A DNA stretch of 64,000 nucleotides, taken from positions 1 through 64,000 of the forward strand of contig DASPJL010000108.1 in assembly GCA_035628645.1 (NCBI GenBank), given 5' to 3'. Position numbers and translations under genes: made by a program. This document shows, one piece after another, positions 27,786 through 36,667 of the stretch. The DNA is from DASPJL01 sp035628645. Lineage in GTDB: Bacteria > Bacteroidota > Bacteroidia > Cytophagales > Cyclobacteriaceae. Position 1 is the stretch's first letter. Each line of letters starts with the position of its first letter. Under the pieces are notes generated by a model, which saw only the letters and a list, made by a program, of their open reading frames with translations, had not been told where the DNA came from and searched no databases.

Positions 27786-28658
27786 AACATTTATGTCCTC
27801 AGTAATTAATTCAGAGAATGATTTAATGTATTTATTGTATGGCGACTTTTTTGCATTAGGCGGAGGGTCCAGATAATATACGCCTTCAAGATTTGTTAAA
27901 AATTTTGAATAAACCATAAATAATCCAGATACCAAAGTGAAGCTTATGTTGTTGTTTTCCTTTCTTTGGACATCATTCAAAAAAATGCCAATGATCTTGA
28001 GCTTATGACCAATAAAATGTTCAAGGAGTATTTTGTCAATAAACATTTTTCCCATTCTATCCTTTGAGCTTGTTTTCACAGAAACAACAATTTCCTTTGG
28101 ATCTATACTGTTGTTTATAATTAGCTCGGGATAAGGAGATAATATCAAATCATTTTCACACACATAATTTTTTAGACCTTCATCTGTTTCATAAGGAATT
28201 TTTAAAACCTCTTTTTTATTTGGTATTCCTATCTCAGTAAATAAAGCTTTCATTAATTCTTCAAATCTATTGCCTACGTGTTTTCTTGCACTGTTAGGAT
28301 CACCTAAAAGATCTAAGCCCACGCCAATAGACTGTTGCATTGTATAAAGAGTTGAATCTATAAGATATTTTTCCTGTGAAGAAAATGCTGTTTCTTTTTG
28401 TTTTATTCTAGCTAAAATGGCTACCATTGCTTCGAATTTCTCAAGAAACATTGATGGTATATTAATAAACAAGGATTTGTTTATTGGTCTGGCAAACTTT
28501 TTAGTACCGGCAATGTTTGAAAAATGAATTATATAATTTCCTTTTTCTTCGGATCCTGATAGAACAGCAGGAAGATAATTTAAAACCCTTAGTGCAATTT
28601 CTTTAAACTCTTCTAAGTCTCTTTTCTTCAATTGTAAATCTTGGATTAAGGAATTCAT
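27771..28658 (-). CDS. Probable type II restriction endonuclease
   Basis: The 295-residue protein is encoded next to the methyltransferase in the opposite direction. It shows a PD-(D/E)xK-like active site: Glu in NRFEELMKALF, Asp in VCENDLILS, then the strand EIVVSVKTSSKDRMGKM with SxK and a K-D-R triplet. The K-T-S-x-K-D-R arrangement is reminiscent of EcoRII/PspGI- and BsaWI-like enzymes. I infer from these motifs and the pairing with the methyltransferase that it cleaves DNA. The recognition sequence cannot be read from the protein. No truncation is visible. Confidence 0.78.
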   Translation of the reverse strand: MNSLIQDLQLKKRDLEEFKEIALRVLNYLPAVLSGSEEKGNYIIHFSNIAGTKKFARPINKSLFINIPSMFLEKFEAMVAILARIKQKETAFSSQEKYLIDSTLYTMQQSIGVGLDLLGDPNSARKHVGNRFEELMKALFTEIGIPNKKEVLKIPYETDEGLKNYVCENDLILSPYPELIINNSIDPKEIVVSVKTSSKDRMGKMFIDKILLEHFIGHKLKIIGIFLNDVQRKENNNISFTLVSGLFMVYSKFLTNLEGVYYLDPPPNAKKSPYNKYIKSFSELITEDINVLLTP

Positions 28659-28716
28659 TTTTCTTCTTTAATAAAAGAAGCAATATAGAAATTGATTATA
28701 ACTTTTAAAATTCTTG

Positions 28717-29628
28717 TTATTTCCTCTTACTCCTCGGATGAAAATCAGTGATCACCTGTTTTAAATAGTCCCTGTCAAGATGGGTATAGATTTCAGTGGT
28801 TGTTATGGATTCATGGCCGAGCATTTCCTGAACGGCTCTTAAATCTGCGCCTCCTTCTATCAAATGTGTGGCAAAGGAATGGCGGAATGTATGCGGGCTA
28901 ATGGATTTATTCAAACCTATTTCCAGTGCCAGATTTTTTATAATGGTAAAGATCATAACCCTGGTTAGCTTACTGCCTCTCCGATTTAGAAATGCATAAT
29001 TTTCATACCCTTTCTTGATGTATAGCTTGTTTCGGTAGCCTTCTAGATACATTCTTAAATATTTAAGTGCATCACTTCCAATAGGCACTAGCCTTTCCTT
29101 ATTTCCTTTTCCAACAATTCTCAAAAATCCTATGTCAAAGAAAACATTCCTCAATCTTAGTTCCACCAATTCGCTTACCCTTAATCCTGAACTATACAGC
29201 GTTTCAAGCATTGCGCGGTTCCTAGTCCCTTCGGCAGTGGAAAGGTCTATGGCGCTCAGTATTTGTTCTATTTCAAAGAAACTTAAAGTATCCGGGAGCT
29301 TTCTTCCTAATTTGGGCGCATCGATTAACTCGGACGGGTCTTTATCGGCAATCTCTTCTTTAATTAAAAATCTGAAAAAAGCTTTTACTCCTGAAAGTAC
29401 CCTCGCTTGTGAATGAGGGGTCATTCCCAATTCTACAATATACTTCAGGAATGTTTGAAGATCGGTCGAAGTAATGGTGAGCGGCGTAATATTTAAATTG
29501 TAGATTTCTATAAACTGTTTTAGCTTTACAACATCGTGAATATATGCTTCTACTGAATTTGGGGAAAGGGAACGTTCAATCTTTAAATAATTTTGAAATT
29601 CCTTAATAAGATGTTCCCATTCTTGCAT
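28717..29628 (-). CDS. xerD: Site-specific tyrosine recombinase XerD
   Basis: The 303-residue recombinase resolves chromosome dimers at dif together with a partner Xer protein. It has the SAM-like N-terminal core-binding domain (about 1-90) and a catalytic domain with Arg150 (SSGLRVSEL), His246 and Arg249 (SPHTFRHSFATHL), His272 (MLGHESI) and nucleophile Tyr281 (TEIYTHL). It diverges from aroQ. A copy of its last codons is found on the far side of the neighbouring restriction-modification locus. Confidence 0.94.
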   Translation of the reverse strand: MQEWEHLIKEFQNYLKIERSLSPNSVEAYIHDVVKLKQFIEIYNLNITPLTITSTDLQTFLKYIVELGMTPHSQARVLSGVKAFFRFLIKEEIADKDPSELIDAPKLGRKLPDTLSFFEIEQILSAIDLSTAEGTRNRAMLETLYSSGLRVSELVELRLRNVFFDIGFLRIVGKGNKERLVPIGSDALKYLRMYLEGYRNKLYIKKGYENYAFLNRRGSKLTRVMIFTIIKNLALEIGLNKSISPHTFRHSFATHLIEGGADLRAVQEMLGHESITTTEIYTHLDRDYLKQVITDFHPRSKRK

Positions 29629-29665
29629 AACACAAATATAATGATGAATGGATTCTCCTTTTATA

Positions 29666-29700
29666 AATACTAATTGCTAATACTCAATACTAAAAACTAA
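29666..29700. repeat. Degenerate ACTAAT/ACTCAAT steps upstream of aroQ
   Basis: TACTAAT, TGCTAAT, ACTCAAT and ACTAAAA follow one another with a 7-bp period between xerD and aroQ. The motif resembles the perfect ACTCAAT array at 61585-61619, so it may be a decayed copy of the same simple repeat. Confidence 0.5.
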
Positions 29701-29703
29701 AAA

Positions 29704-30132
29704 ATGAAAATTTTAATTCTCAATGGCCCTAACCTTAACTTGCTTGGAGTAAGGGAAAAAAGTATTTATGGCAATACTGGCTTTGAGGATTTTTATACAA
29801 CGTTGAAAGAAAAATATAAACATATAGAGCTGGAATATTTTCAATCAAATGTGGAGGGCGAGCTTATAAATAAACTTCATGAAATTGGTTTTACTTATGA
29901 CGGCGTAATTTTAAATGCCGCTGCTTATACACATACTTCCATTGCCTTGGCAGACGCTATTGCAGCGATTAAAACACCGGTGATTGAAGTGCATATTTCC
30001 AATGTTTATTCGAGGGAAGAATTCAGGCACAAAAGTATGATAAGCAAAAATTGTGTAGGGGTAATCACTGGTTTTGGGTTGGAGAGCTATACTTTGGCGC
30101 TTACTTATTTTGTTAATAAAAATTCCAAATAA
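29704..30132 (+). CDS. aroQ: 3-dehydroquinate dehydratase, type II
   Basis: The 142-residue enzyme dehydrates 3-dehydroquinate in the shikimate pathway and forms dodecamers. Signatures are ILNGPNLNLLGVRE at the N terminus with the catalytic Arg/Tyr lid (REKSIYGN), FQSNVEGELI, LNAAAYTHTSIAL and VEVHISN-type VIEVHISNVYSREEFRH with the catalytic His. It diverges from xerD. Confidence 0.96.
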   Translation: MKILILNGPNLNLLGVREKSIYGNTGFEDFYTTLKEKYKHIELEYFQSNVEGELINKLHEIGFTYDGVILNAAAYTHTSIALADAIAAIKTPVIEVHISNVYSREEFRHKSMISKNCVGVITGFGLESYTLALTYFVNKNSK

Positions 30133-30200
30133 TACCCTTTTAAGTCTTACACTGACTATTAATAAATATCTATCCAATTTAAATTTATTTTATCACTAAT

Positions 30201-31262
30201 ATGATTACCTTTTTCCCCGGTCCTTCTAAGGTTTATCCTGAAGTACTTAATTATTTTCAAGATGCTTTCAACAAAGGAATTTTAAGCATCAACCATAGAA
30301 GCAGTGAGTTTACTACGATATCCAAAAGGTGCGTAGAGCTGCTGAAAGAAAAACTGAATATCCCTCAGGATTACACCGTTTACTTCACATCGTCTGCAAC
30401 AGAAGGATGGGAGATAACTGCACAATCATTGACCGAGAAATACAGCTTTCATTTATTCAATGGCGCTTTCGGAAAGAAGTGGTATGAGTACACAACGAAG
30501 TTGGGCAAAGAAACCAAGTCTTATCAGTTTGACATCAATGTTGAACTTGACCCTGTCGGATTAAATATTGACAGCAGAGCAGAAGTTATTTGCATTACAC
30601 AAAACGAAACTTCTAACGGAACACAGGTAAAAAATGACATTATAGCAAAATTCAGGGACATGTATCCTGAAAAATTAATTGCCGTTGACGCCACTTCTTC
30701 TATTGCCGGGATAAGTCTTGATTTCAAAAATGCTGATATTTGGTTGGGTTCTGTTCAAAAATGCTTTGGTCTGCCTGCAGGTTTGGGGATATATATTTGT
30801 TCACCAAGAGCGATGCAAAGGGCCGTTGCAATCAATGAAAATAACCACTACAATAGCTTGCTGTTTATAGAGGATAACATGAAAAACTGGCAGACCAACT
30901 ATACCCCCAATGTGCTCAACATTTACCTATTAATGCGGGTAATGGAAAATGTTAAGAACATCAATGAGGTGGGAAGCCTTGCAGCCAAAAGGGCAAAAGA
31001 TTTATATGATTATCTTGATGGCTTTTCAGAATTGAGGTCATTAATACAAAATCCCAGGGTTCAATCGGATACGATTGTAGCAGTTGCGGGTACGGAGGAG
31101 TATTTAGCAGAAATTAAGTCAAAGGCAAAAGCTGAAGCAATACACCTCGGCAATGGCTATGGGCCATGGAAGCCATATACTTTTAGAATAGCAAATTTTC
31201 CTGCCATTACTGATCAGGAGGTGAGCGTCTTAAAAGAGTTTTTAAAGAAAACAGCAAAATAA
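30201..31262 (+). CDS. Class V aminotransferase (SerC-like)
   Basis: The 353-residue PLP enzyme opens with TFFPGPSKVYPEVL and shows FTSSATEGWE, DATSSIAGISLDF (cofactor-binding Asp) and the PLP lysine in SVQKCFGLPAGLGIY. The fold is that of phosphoserine/alanine-glyoxylate aminotransferases. A hydroxyacid dehydrogenase gene lies on the opposite strand 340 bp away, which would fit serine or glycine metabolism, but the exact substrate is not settled. A 12-bp hairpin follows the stop. Confidence 0.85.
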   Translation: MITFFPGPSKVYPEVLNYFQDAFNKGILSINHRSSEFTTISKRCVELLKEKLNIPQDYTVYFTSSATEGWEITAQSLTEKYSFHLFNGAFGKKWYEYTTKLGKETKSYQFDINVELDPVGLNIDSRAEVICITQNETSNGTQVKNDIIAKFRDMYPEKLIAVDATSSIAGISLDFKNADIWLGSVQKCFGLPAGLGIYICSPRAMQRAVAINENNHYNSLLFIEDNMKNWQTNYTPNVLNIYLLMRVMENVKNINEVGSLAAKRAKDLYDYLDGFSELRSLIQNPRVQSDTIVAVAGTEEYLAEIKSKAKAEAIHLGNGYGPWKPYTFRIANFPAITDQEVSVLKEFLKKTAK

Positions 31263-31269
31263 TTTAGGT

Positions 31270-31307
31270 GGAAAGGTAAAGTTTATAAAGAATATCTTTA
31301 CCTTTCC
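31270..31307 (+). terminator. Hairpin after the aminotransferase gene
   Basis: GGAAAGGTAAAG (31270-31281) and CTTTACCTTTCC (31296-31307) form a perfect 12-bp stem with a 14-nt loop, 8 bp after the stop codon. No long T-tract follows, so termination may be factor-assisted or the hairpin may protect the transcript end. Confidence 0.55.
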
Positions 31308-31405
31308 TATCCTGTTGCTAAATCTGAATAAACCTCCGCTGACGTTTTTAATTTCCTTAAAGATGGTATGAAGATTGAAAATAGATAGAAAATTTCTTTA
31401 AGTAT

Positions 31406-31606
31406 ATGGAAAGTGATTATGTCTCTTTGATTGATTTTGTCTCCCGTTTAAACGAAACTTTAACTAAAAGTCTGCTTTCCCTGGATCATATAGTAGAAGA
31501 GAAAAGCATAGAAAGAAATAATTTTTGCCACCCCAATTGTAAAGTCGAAAAGTTCTTAATTTTCACTTTCCTGGAATCAGAGTCAAAAATTTACCCTCAG
31601 AATTAA
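31406..31606 (+). CDS. Possible small protein, 66 aa
   Basis: An ATG-initiated frame of 66 residues lies in the 340-bp gap between the aminotransferase and dehydrogenase genes and overlaps the 3' end of the dehydrogenase by 4 bp. It is polar, with two His and two Cys-like residues (NNFCHPNCKVEKF), and shows no recognisable domain. The CxHPxC-like pair hints at metal binding but that is speculation. It could equally be a chance frame. Confidence 0.3.
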   Translation: MESDYVSLIDFVSRLNETLTKSLLSLDHIVEEKSIERNNFCHPNCKVEKFLIFTFLESESKIYPQN

Positions 31607-32556
31607 ACAACTACATTTTGAGGTTTCCCACTTAAATAAGCCTTAATATTTTCCGCAACTATCTGAATAAGACGCTCTCTGGCTTCTTTTGTGGACCACG
31701 CGATGTGGGGGGTTATTATACAATTTTTGGCATCTAAGAGAGGATTATCCTTTGAAGGCGGTTCAGAAGAAACGACGTCCAAGGCAGCTCCGGCAATTTT
31801 TCCATTATTTAAAAATGTAGCCAGGTCCTTTTCATTTATCAACTGACCTCTTCCTGTGTTGATTAAAAACGCGGATGGCTTCATTAAGCTCAACAAGCCG
31901 TTATTCACAAATTCATTATTTTCAGCAGTAAGCGGACAGTGAAGAGAAATCAGGTCGGATTGAGAAAATACCTCCTCAATCGTCGTAAATTTTACGCCTT
32001 CCATTTTATCTCTTTCAGGATGTTTATGAAAGGCTATTATTTTTAATCCGAATGCCTGTGCAATTTTTGCCACCTGCCTTCCAATTCGTCCAAAACCTAT
32101 TATTCCCAAGGTTTTCCCGTCGAGTTCTGTCAACGGTGATTTTCTGAAACAAAAGTCCGGTGAATGTAACCATTCACCGTCTTTAACGCTTTCAGCGTGT
32201 AGACCTACACGGTTAGTCAATTCTAAAATCAACGCAAAAGTATGCTGGGCCGTAGAGGCTGTGCTGTAGGAGGGTGCATTGGTAACCAATATTTTATGCT
32301 GCTTTGCCGTTTCTATATTCACCACATTATAACCGGTGGCCATTACCCCTATATATTTTAATTCAGGAAGGCCTTGAATGGAGTCCCTGTTAACAATGGC
32401 TTTATTGGTCAAAATTATTTCAGCTCCTTTTGCTCTTTCAATAACTTGGTCTGGTAAAGTTCTGTCGTATATGACCAGATTGCCGATCTTTTTTAATTCG
32501 TCCCAACTCAAGTCTCCGGGATTTAAAGTATACCCATCTAAAATAACAATCTTCAT
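31603..32556 (-). CDS. D-2-hydroxyacid dehydrogenase (NAD-dependent)
   Basis: The 317-residue protein has the two-domain fold of glycerate/hydroxypyruvate dehydrogenases. The cofactor motif is LGIIGFGRIGRQVAKIA. The catalytic set is Arg in INTGRGQLI, Glu in VVSSEPPSKDNPLL and His in ITPHIAWST. It most resembles glycerate dehydrogenase/hydroxypyruvate reductase, acting on glyoxylate, hydroxypyruvate or glycerate. The substrate is not proven. Confidence 0.9.
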   Translation of the reverse strand: MKIVILDGYTLNPGDLSWDELKKIGNLVIYDRTLPDQVIERAKGAEIILTNKAIVNRDSIQGLPELKYIGVMATGYNVVNIETAKQHKILVTNAPSYSTASTAQHTFALILELTNRVGLHAESVKDGEWLHSPDFCFRKSPLTELDGKTLGIIGFGRIGRQVAKIAQAFGLKIIAFHKHPERDKMEGVKFTTIEEVFSQSDLISLHCPLTAENNEFVNNGLLSLMKPSAFLINTGRGQLINEKDLATFLNNGKIAGAALDVVSSEPPSKDNPLLDAKNCIITPHIAWSTKEARERLIQIVAENIKAYLSGKPQNVVV

Positions 32557-32600
32557 GATTACTTTTTTTAGGGCTAAACTAAGAGACTATCATTAGTAGT

Positions 32601-32632
32601 AAAAATAAAAAGGCTGATAATTTTACCAGCCC
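32601..32632 (-). terminator. Intrinsic terminator of the response-regulator gene
   Basis: On the minus strand GGCTG - GTAAAATTAT - CAGCC is followed by TTTTTATTTTT. It lies 31 bp past the stop codon of the sigma-54 response regulator, in the right orientation. Confidence 0.75.
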
Positions 32633-32662
32633 TCTCTACTATAGTTATAAAATAAATAAAAA

Positions 32663-34027
32663 TTAGATCTTCATTTCTTCCATTTCTTTTAAATACCTGT
32701 AAATAGAAGATTTTCCGATATCAAGTTTTCTTGCTACCAAAAGCACATTGTTATTATACTTTTCAAGATATTGACGAATAATACTAAAGTCGTATTCTTT
32801 TAAAGTCATTTCCTCCTGGATAAAATTACTCATCCGGTTCAGGCTGCTAAAGGTAATATCTTCTGCCCTTAATTTTCCGTCTGTTGCCATAACAGCAGCC
32901 AGTTCAACCACTGCTTTCAGCTCCCTGACGTTCCCAGGAAACGGATGTTTTCTAAGTTTTTCCTGACCTTCGGGAGTAATGGTGATCTTATCCATTTTAT
33001 TCTCCTTGCAAAACTTATCCAAAATACTTTTAGCAATCAGCAGGACATCATTTCCCCGCTCTCTTAAAGGCGGCAGAAATATTGGCAGACCAAGTAAACG
33101 ATAATACAAGTCTTCTCTAAACCTTCCCGCTTTAACTTCTTCTGCCAGGTTTTTGTGTGTCGCCACGATTACCCGTACGTCCAGTTTGATGTTGTTATTT
33201 CCACCGACCCTTACCACTTCTCTTTCTTGCAATACCCTAAGCATTTTGGCCTGAAGGTTTATATCCATTTCACCGATTTCATCAAGGAAAATCGATCCTT
33301 CGTTGGCTTCTTCAAATTTTCCTATCCTTCGGCTATTAGCGCTGGTAAAGGCTCCTTTTTCGTGTCCGAAAAGCTCACTTTCTATAAGCTCTCGGGGGAT
33401 GGCCGTGATGTTTACTGCTACAAAAGGTTTATGCTTCCTTTCACCGCTGTAATGAATCGCCTTTGCTACCAACTCTTTACCTGTTCCTGTTTCACCGGTT
33501 ATGGATACCGTAATATGTGTTTTTGTGGCTTTCTCAATTACAGAGAACACTTTTTTCATGGCATCACTCTGGCCGATAATAATTTTTTCAAACTCATATT
33601 TCTCTGCCAGTTCTTGCTTTAATGATTCATTTTCATGCTGAAGTAAGGTATTTTTCTTTGCATTACTAATTGAATTGAACAATCTTTCTCTTGTGTCCTC
33701 ATCTTTTGTAATATAATCGTAAGCGCCTTCTTTCAACAGTGTAATGGCTGTAGCCACGTCTTCCTGTCCCGAAATGACGATTACTGGAATCTGATTATTT
33801 ACATATTTTATCTTCTTTAATAATTCTGACCCTGAATAATCAGGAAGGCTGTAGTCTATGGTAATTAATGAAGGTTTTTTGTGGAGGTTGTCCAACAATT
33901 CTTTACCTGTTCTGAACAAAGTAACTTCATGTTCAGGATCAAGTGTTAGCATGTAATGCAACATTCTGTGATAGGCGGGATCATCCTCTACCGCAAAAAT
34001 TACAAAAGCGTTATTTTCCTTAACCAT
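32663..34027 (-). CDS. Sigma-54-dependent response regulator (NtrC family)
   Basis: The protein is about 454 residues from the ATG at 34027; a longer form begins at 34066. The receiver has the acidic pair in VEDDP, phosphoacceptor Asp58 (ITIDYSLPDYSG), and Lys108 in YITKDED. The AAA+ domain has Walker A GETGTGKELV, Walker B GSIFLDEIGEM and the arginine-finger region PLRERGNDV. The loop that contacts sigma-54 reads GAFTSA (33338-33355), where most activators have GAFTGA. A Fis-type helix-turn-helix closes the protein (LEKYNNNVLLVARKLDIGKSSIYRYL). It activates sigma-54 promoters after phosphorylation by an unlinked kinase. Confidence 0.93.
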   Translation of the reverse strand: MVKENNAFVIFAVEDDPAYHRMLHYMLTLDPEHEVTLFRTGKELLDNLHKKPSLITIDYSLPDYSGSELLKKIKYVNNQIPVIVISGQEDVATAITLLKEGAYDYITKDEDTRERLFNSISNAKKNTLLQHENESLKQELAEKYEFEKIIIGQSDAMKKVFSVIEKATKTHITVSITGETGTGKELVAKAIHYSGERKHKPFVAVNITAIPRELIESELFGHEKGAFTSANSRRIGKFEEANEGSIFLDEIGEMDINLQAKMLRVLQEREVVRVGGNNNIKLDVRVIVATHKNLAEEVKAGRFREDLYYRLLGLPIFLPPLRERGNDVLLIAKSILDKFCKENKMDKITITPEGQEKLRKHPFPGNVRELKAVVELAAVMATDGKLRAEDITFSSLNRMSNFIQEEMTLKEYDFSIIRQYLEKYNNNVLLVARKLDIGKSSIYRYLKEMEEMKI

Positions 34028-34242
34028 TTTTATATGTTTTCTCTCTTTAGACTTCAATACACCCATACTGGTATTGAATCAAAATTTAATTTAAAGAGAT
34101 ATTCATTAGTTAAAAAATTGGCGGAAAATCCTAAGTTAAAAATAATGTAAGAAATGCTTAAACGATTATTATTAATAAGTGGAAATTATCCAAAATTGGG
34201 AATCAATTGTATAATGTGCTGGAATAAAATGCACTGCCCCGT

Positions 34243-35247
34243 TTATTTTTTTGTGTGAGAATTCCAAAAATGGGTTAGCAGGTAATTTGCCGCATAGGTA
34301 GCGTCGGTTTTTTCATTTAATATATCCGCTTCAATTTGCGGCAGGAGATTCTTAATGGAAGGATTGGAATAAAAGGAATCTTTGATTTTGCTTCGGATAA
34401 TCTCATGCATCCAGTCTAAGTTTTGCTGAATCCTGTTTTGTTTTAAAAATCCTGAGGTTTCCTTTGCTTGAAGGAATAAAATTATTTTTTCCCATGCCTC
34501 CCTGATGTTATGGCCATCAATGGCAGAACAGGTCATTACCGGAGGAAGTGTTGAGTTTTTGCTTTTAAGCACACTTAACGCATTTTTATAATCTTGTTTT
34601 GTTCTTTTGGCCTTTTCCATATTATCACCATCTGCTTTTGTAATGAGGATCATATCCGCCAATTCCATTATTCCTCTTTTTATTCCCTGAAGTTCATCTC
34701 CACCTCCCGGCAGCATTAATAAAAGAAAAAAGTCAACCATACCCTTTACGAGGGTTTCTGACTGACCTACGCCTACGGTTTCTATAATTATAATATTAAA
34801 TCCTGCGGCTTCACATAAAAGCATTGCTTCCCTGGTTTTAGCAGATACGCCACCAAGATTTTGGCCTGCTGCTGAAGGACGTATAAACACCCTGTCATCT
34901 TTAGAAAGGTCGTTCATCCTTGTTTTGTCTCCCAAAATACTCCCTTTGGATTGAAGACTTGAAGGATCAATGGTTAGCACTGCCAATTTGTTTCCTGAAG
35001 AAATTGCTTCTTTTCCAAAAGACTCAATAAAAGTACTCTTTCCAACTCCGGGAGAACCCGTCAACCCGATCCTGCGAGACTTCCCGGTATATGGCATGAT
35101 CTTATTTAAAATTTCAGAAGCTAATGACTCATCTTCAGGGTGTGTGCTTTCTATTACTGTAATTGCTCTGCTTAAAATCAACCGGTCGCTTTCCAGGACT
35201 CTTTCGACATAGAAATCTGATTTATACCGGCTTTTTTTCTTGTTCAT
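34243..35247 (-). CDS. meaB: Methylmalonyl-CoA mutase-associated GTPase MeaB
   Basis: The 334-residue G3E-family GTPase protects and assists loading of adenosylcobalamin into methylmalonyl-CoA mutase. Walker A is LTGSPGVGKSTFIE, switch regions IDPSSLQSKGSILGDKTRM and RPSAAGQNLGGVS, Walker B IIIIETVGVGQSE and base-recognition ITKADGD. It was formerly called ArgK. The mutase itself is not in the window. A convergent or divergent partner is absent; CHASE2 starts 115 bp away on the other strand. Confidence 0.94.
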   Translation of the reverse strand: MNKKKSRYKSDFYVERVLESDRLILSRAITVIESTHPEDESLASEILNKIMPYTGKSRRIGLTGSPGVGKSTFIESFGKEAISSGNKLAVLTIDPSSLQSKGSILGDKTRMNDLSKDDRVFIRPSAAGQNLGGVSAKTREAMLLCEAAGFNIIIIETVGVGQSETLVKGMVDFFLLLMLPGGGDELQGIKRGIMELADMILITKADGDNMEKAKRTKQDYKNALSVLKSKNSTLPPVMTCSAIDGHNIREAWEKIILFLQAKETSGFLKQNRIQQNLDWMHEIIRSKIKDSFYSNPSIKNLLPQIEADILNEKTDATYAANYLLTHFWNSHTKK

Positions 35248-35362
35248 TATATAAAAATATTATTTACTTAGCTATTCATTTACATTTAGTTTAGAAAACT
35301 TATATTGTATAAAAATTTTTAAAAATTATATTAAGAATTTTATACTTAAGAAATTTTGATCG

Positions 35363-36628
35363 ATGAAAGGTAATGGTCTTTTTAACAAAGATAATTTCTG
35401 GGCTACCCTGTTTATCTTTTCAGCATTAATTGCTATCAGTTTAGCTCCGATCAAAAGTAGCATTATTAACCCTATAGAAGACGTCTTTGAAGAGGTTGAT
35501 CTAACTGACCTTGTATTTTCGCAACTTAGGAATGAACCTGCCAATGATCCTCATGTAGTTTTGGTGAATGTCGGTAACTTAAACCGAGCTGGCATTGCAG
35601 AGCAAATTCAGATTATAAATCAATTTGAACCTAAAACAATCGGTGTCGATGTTTTCTTTTCTACCAAAAACAATTCTGATTCCGACTCCCTTTTAATTTC
35701 AACCTTGTCGAAAGTCAAAAATCTGGTAATGATTTCTAAACCGCTGAAATTTAATTCGGAAACGCAAGAGTATGACAGCATCAAAACCTCTGATCTCAAA
35801 TTTTTAAACAATTGCGCAGTCGCTTCTTCCACTTTAATTACCGGCGCTGAAAATCAGGAGGATATTAAGATATGCCGGACCTTCAATCCCGTTTTTCCCA
35901 TTAAAGGGCAGGAAGACCAGCTTGCTTTTGGTCTAAAACTGGTTCATTATTATAATAAGGAGGCTGCTACAAAATTCTTATCGAGGAAAAACGAAGTGGA
36001 AACAATTAATTTCAGGGGAAACCATGGTAATAAGTTTTATACATTGGATGTAGATGATGTCTTTAACTATAATTTCACCCCAGATTTAATCAAAGGTAAG
36101 ATAATCATATTCGGATTTTTGGGGTCGTACATCGGCGATCCCTCCTGGGAAGATAAATTTTTTACGCCACTGAATTCAAAATATATAGGGAGGGCCAATC
36201 CCGATATGTTTGGAATGGAGATCCATGCCAATGTGATTTCAATGATCTTAAATGAAGATTATATTGATGTGGTCCCTGAGTGGTTTGGAATAATTCTCGC
36301 TGTAGTCGTATGTTTTCTAAATGTGGCATTTTTCTCCTTGATCTACAGGAAAAAGGAGCTATATTATACCATTCTTACCAAACCTATACAATTCATTGAA
36401 GTCGTTTTATTATTAGGAATTGTAATCCTGCTTTTCCACTATTTAAGTCTAAAAATAGATTTAAGCTTAATGCTCATTACGATTTTACTGGTTGGGGATA
36501 TGCTGGAATTGTATTACAACTATATCAGACATACTGTCACTACATTGAGGCAAAAGCTTTTGTTAAAAATTAATCTTTTAAAAAATAACGGAAAACTTGA
36601 TATTATTTTAAGTAGAAACCGAAAGTAG
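35363..36628 (+). CDS. CHASE2 domain sensor protein without an output domain
   Basis: The 421-residue membrane protein has one N-terminal transmembrane helix (about 10-30), a periplasmic CHASE2 domain (about 45-310, with FEPKTIGVDVFFS, NFRGNHGNKFYTLDVDDVFN, KIIIFGFLGSYIGDPSWEDKFFTPL and GMEIHANVISMIL), and three C-terminal transmembrane helices (about 315-400). CHASE2 normally sits before a kinase, cyclase or diguanylate cyclase; here the protein ends about 20 residues after the last helix. It precedes a FecR-like gene by 39 bp. Confidence 0.88.
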   Translation: MKGNGLFNKDNFWATLFIFSALIAISLAPIKSSIINPIEDVFEEVDLTDLVFSQLRNEPANDPHVVLVNVGNLNRAGIAEQIQIINQFEPKTIGVDVFFSTKNNSDSDSLLISTLSKVKNLVMISKPLKFNSETQEYDSIKTSDLKFLNNCAVASSTLITGAENQEDIKICRTFNPVFPIKGQEDQLAFGLKLVHYYNKEAATKFLSRKNEVETINFRGNHGNKFYTLDVDDVFNYNFTPDLIKGKIIIFGFLGSYIGDPSWEDKFFTPLNSKYIGRANPDMFGMEIHANVISMILNEDYIDVVPEWFGIILAVVVCFLNVAFFSLIYRKKELYYTILTKPIQFIEVVLLLGIVILLFHYLSLKIDLSLMLITILLVGDMLELYYNYIRHTVTTLRQKLLLKINLLKNNGKLDIILSRNRK

Positions 36629-36667
36629 CATTAACCCTTCAAAATCATTATTAGAAACTATTTACTT

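Noticed and set aside
33155..33622. 155-codon frame antisense to the sigma-54 response regulator
   Set aside because: Wholly inside the conserved AAA+ domain and without any motif of its own.
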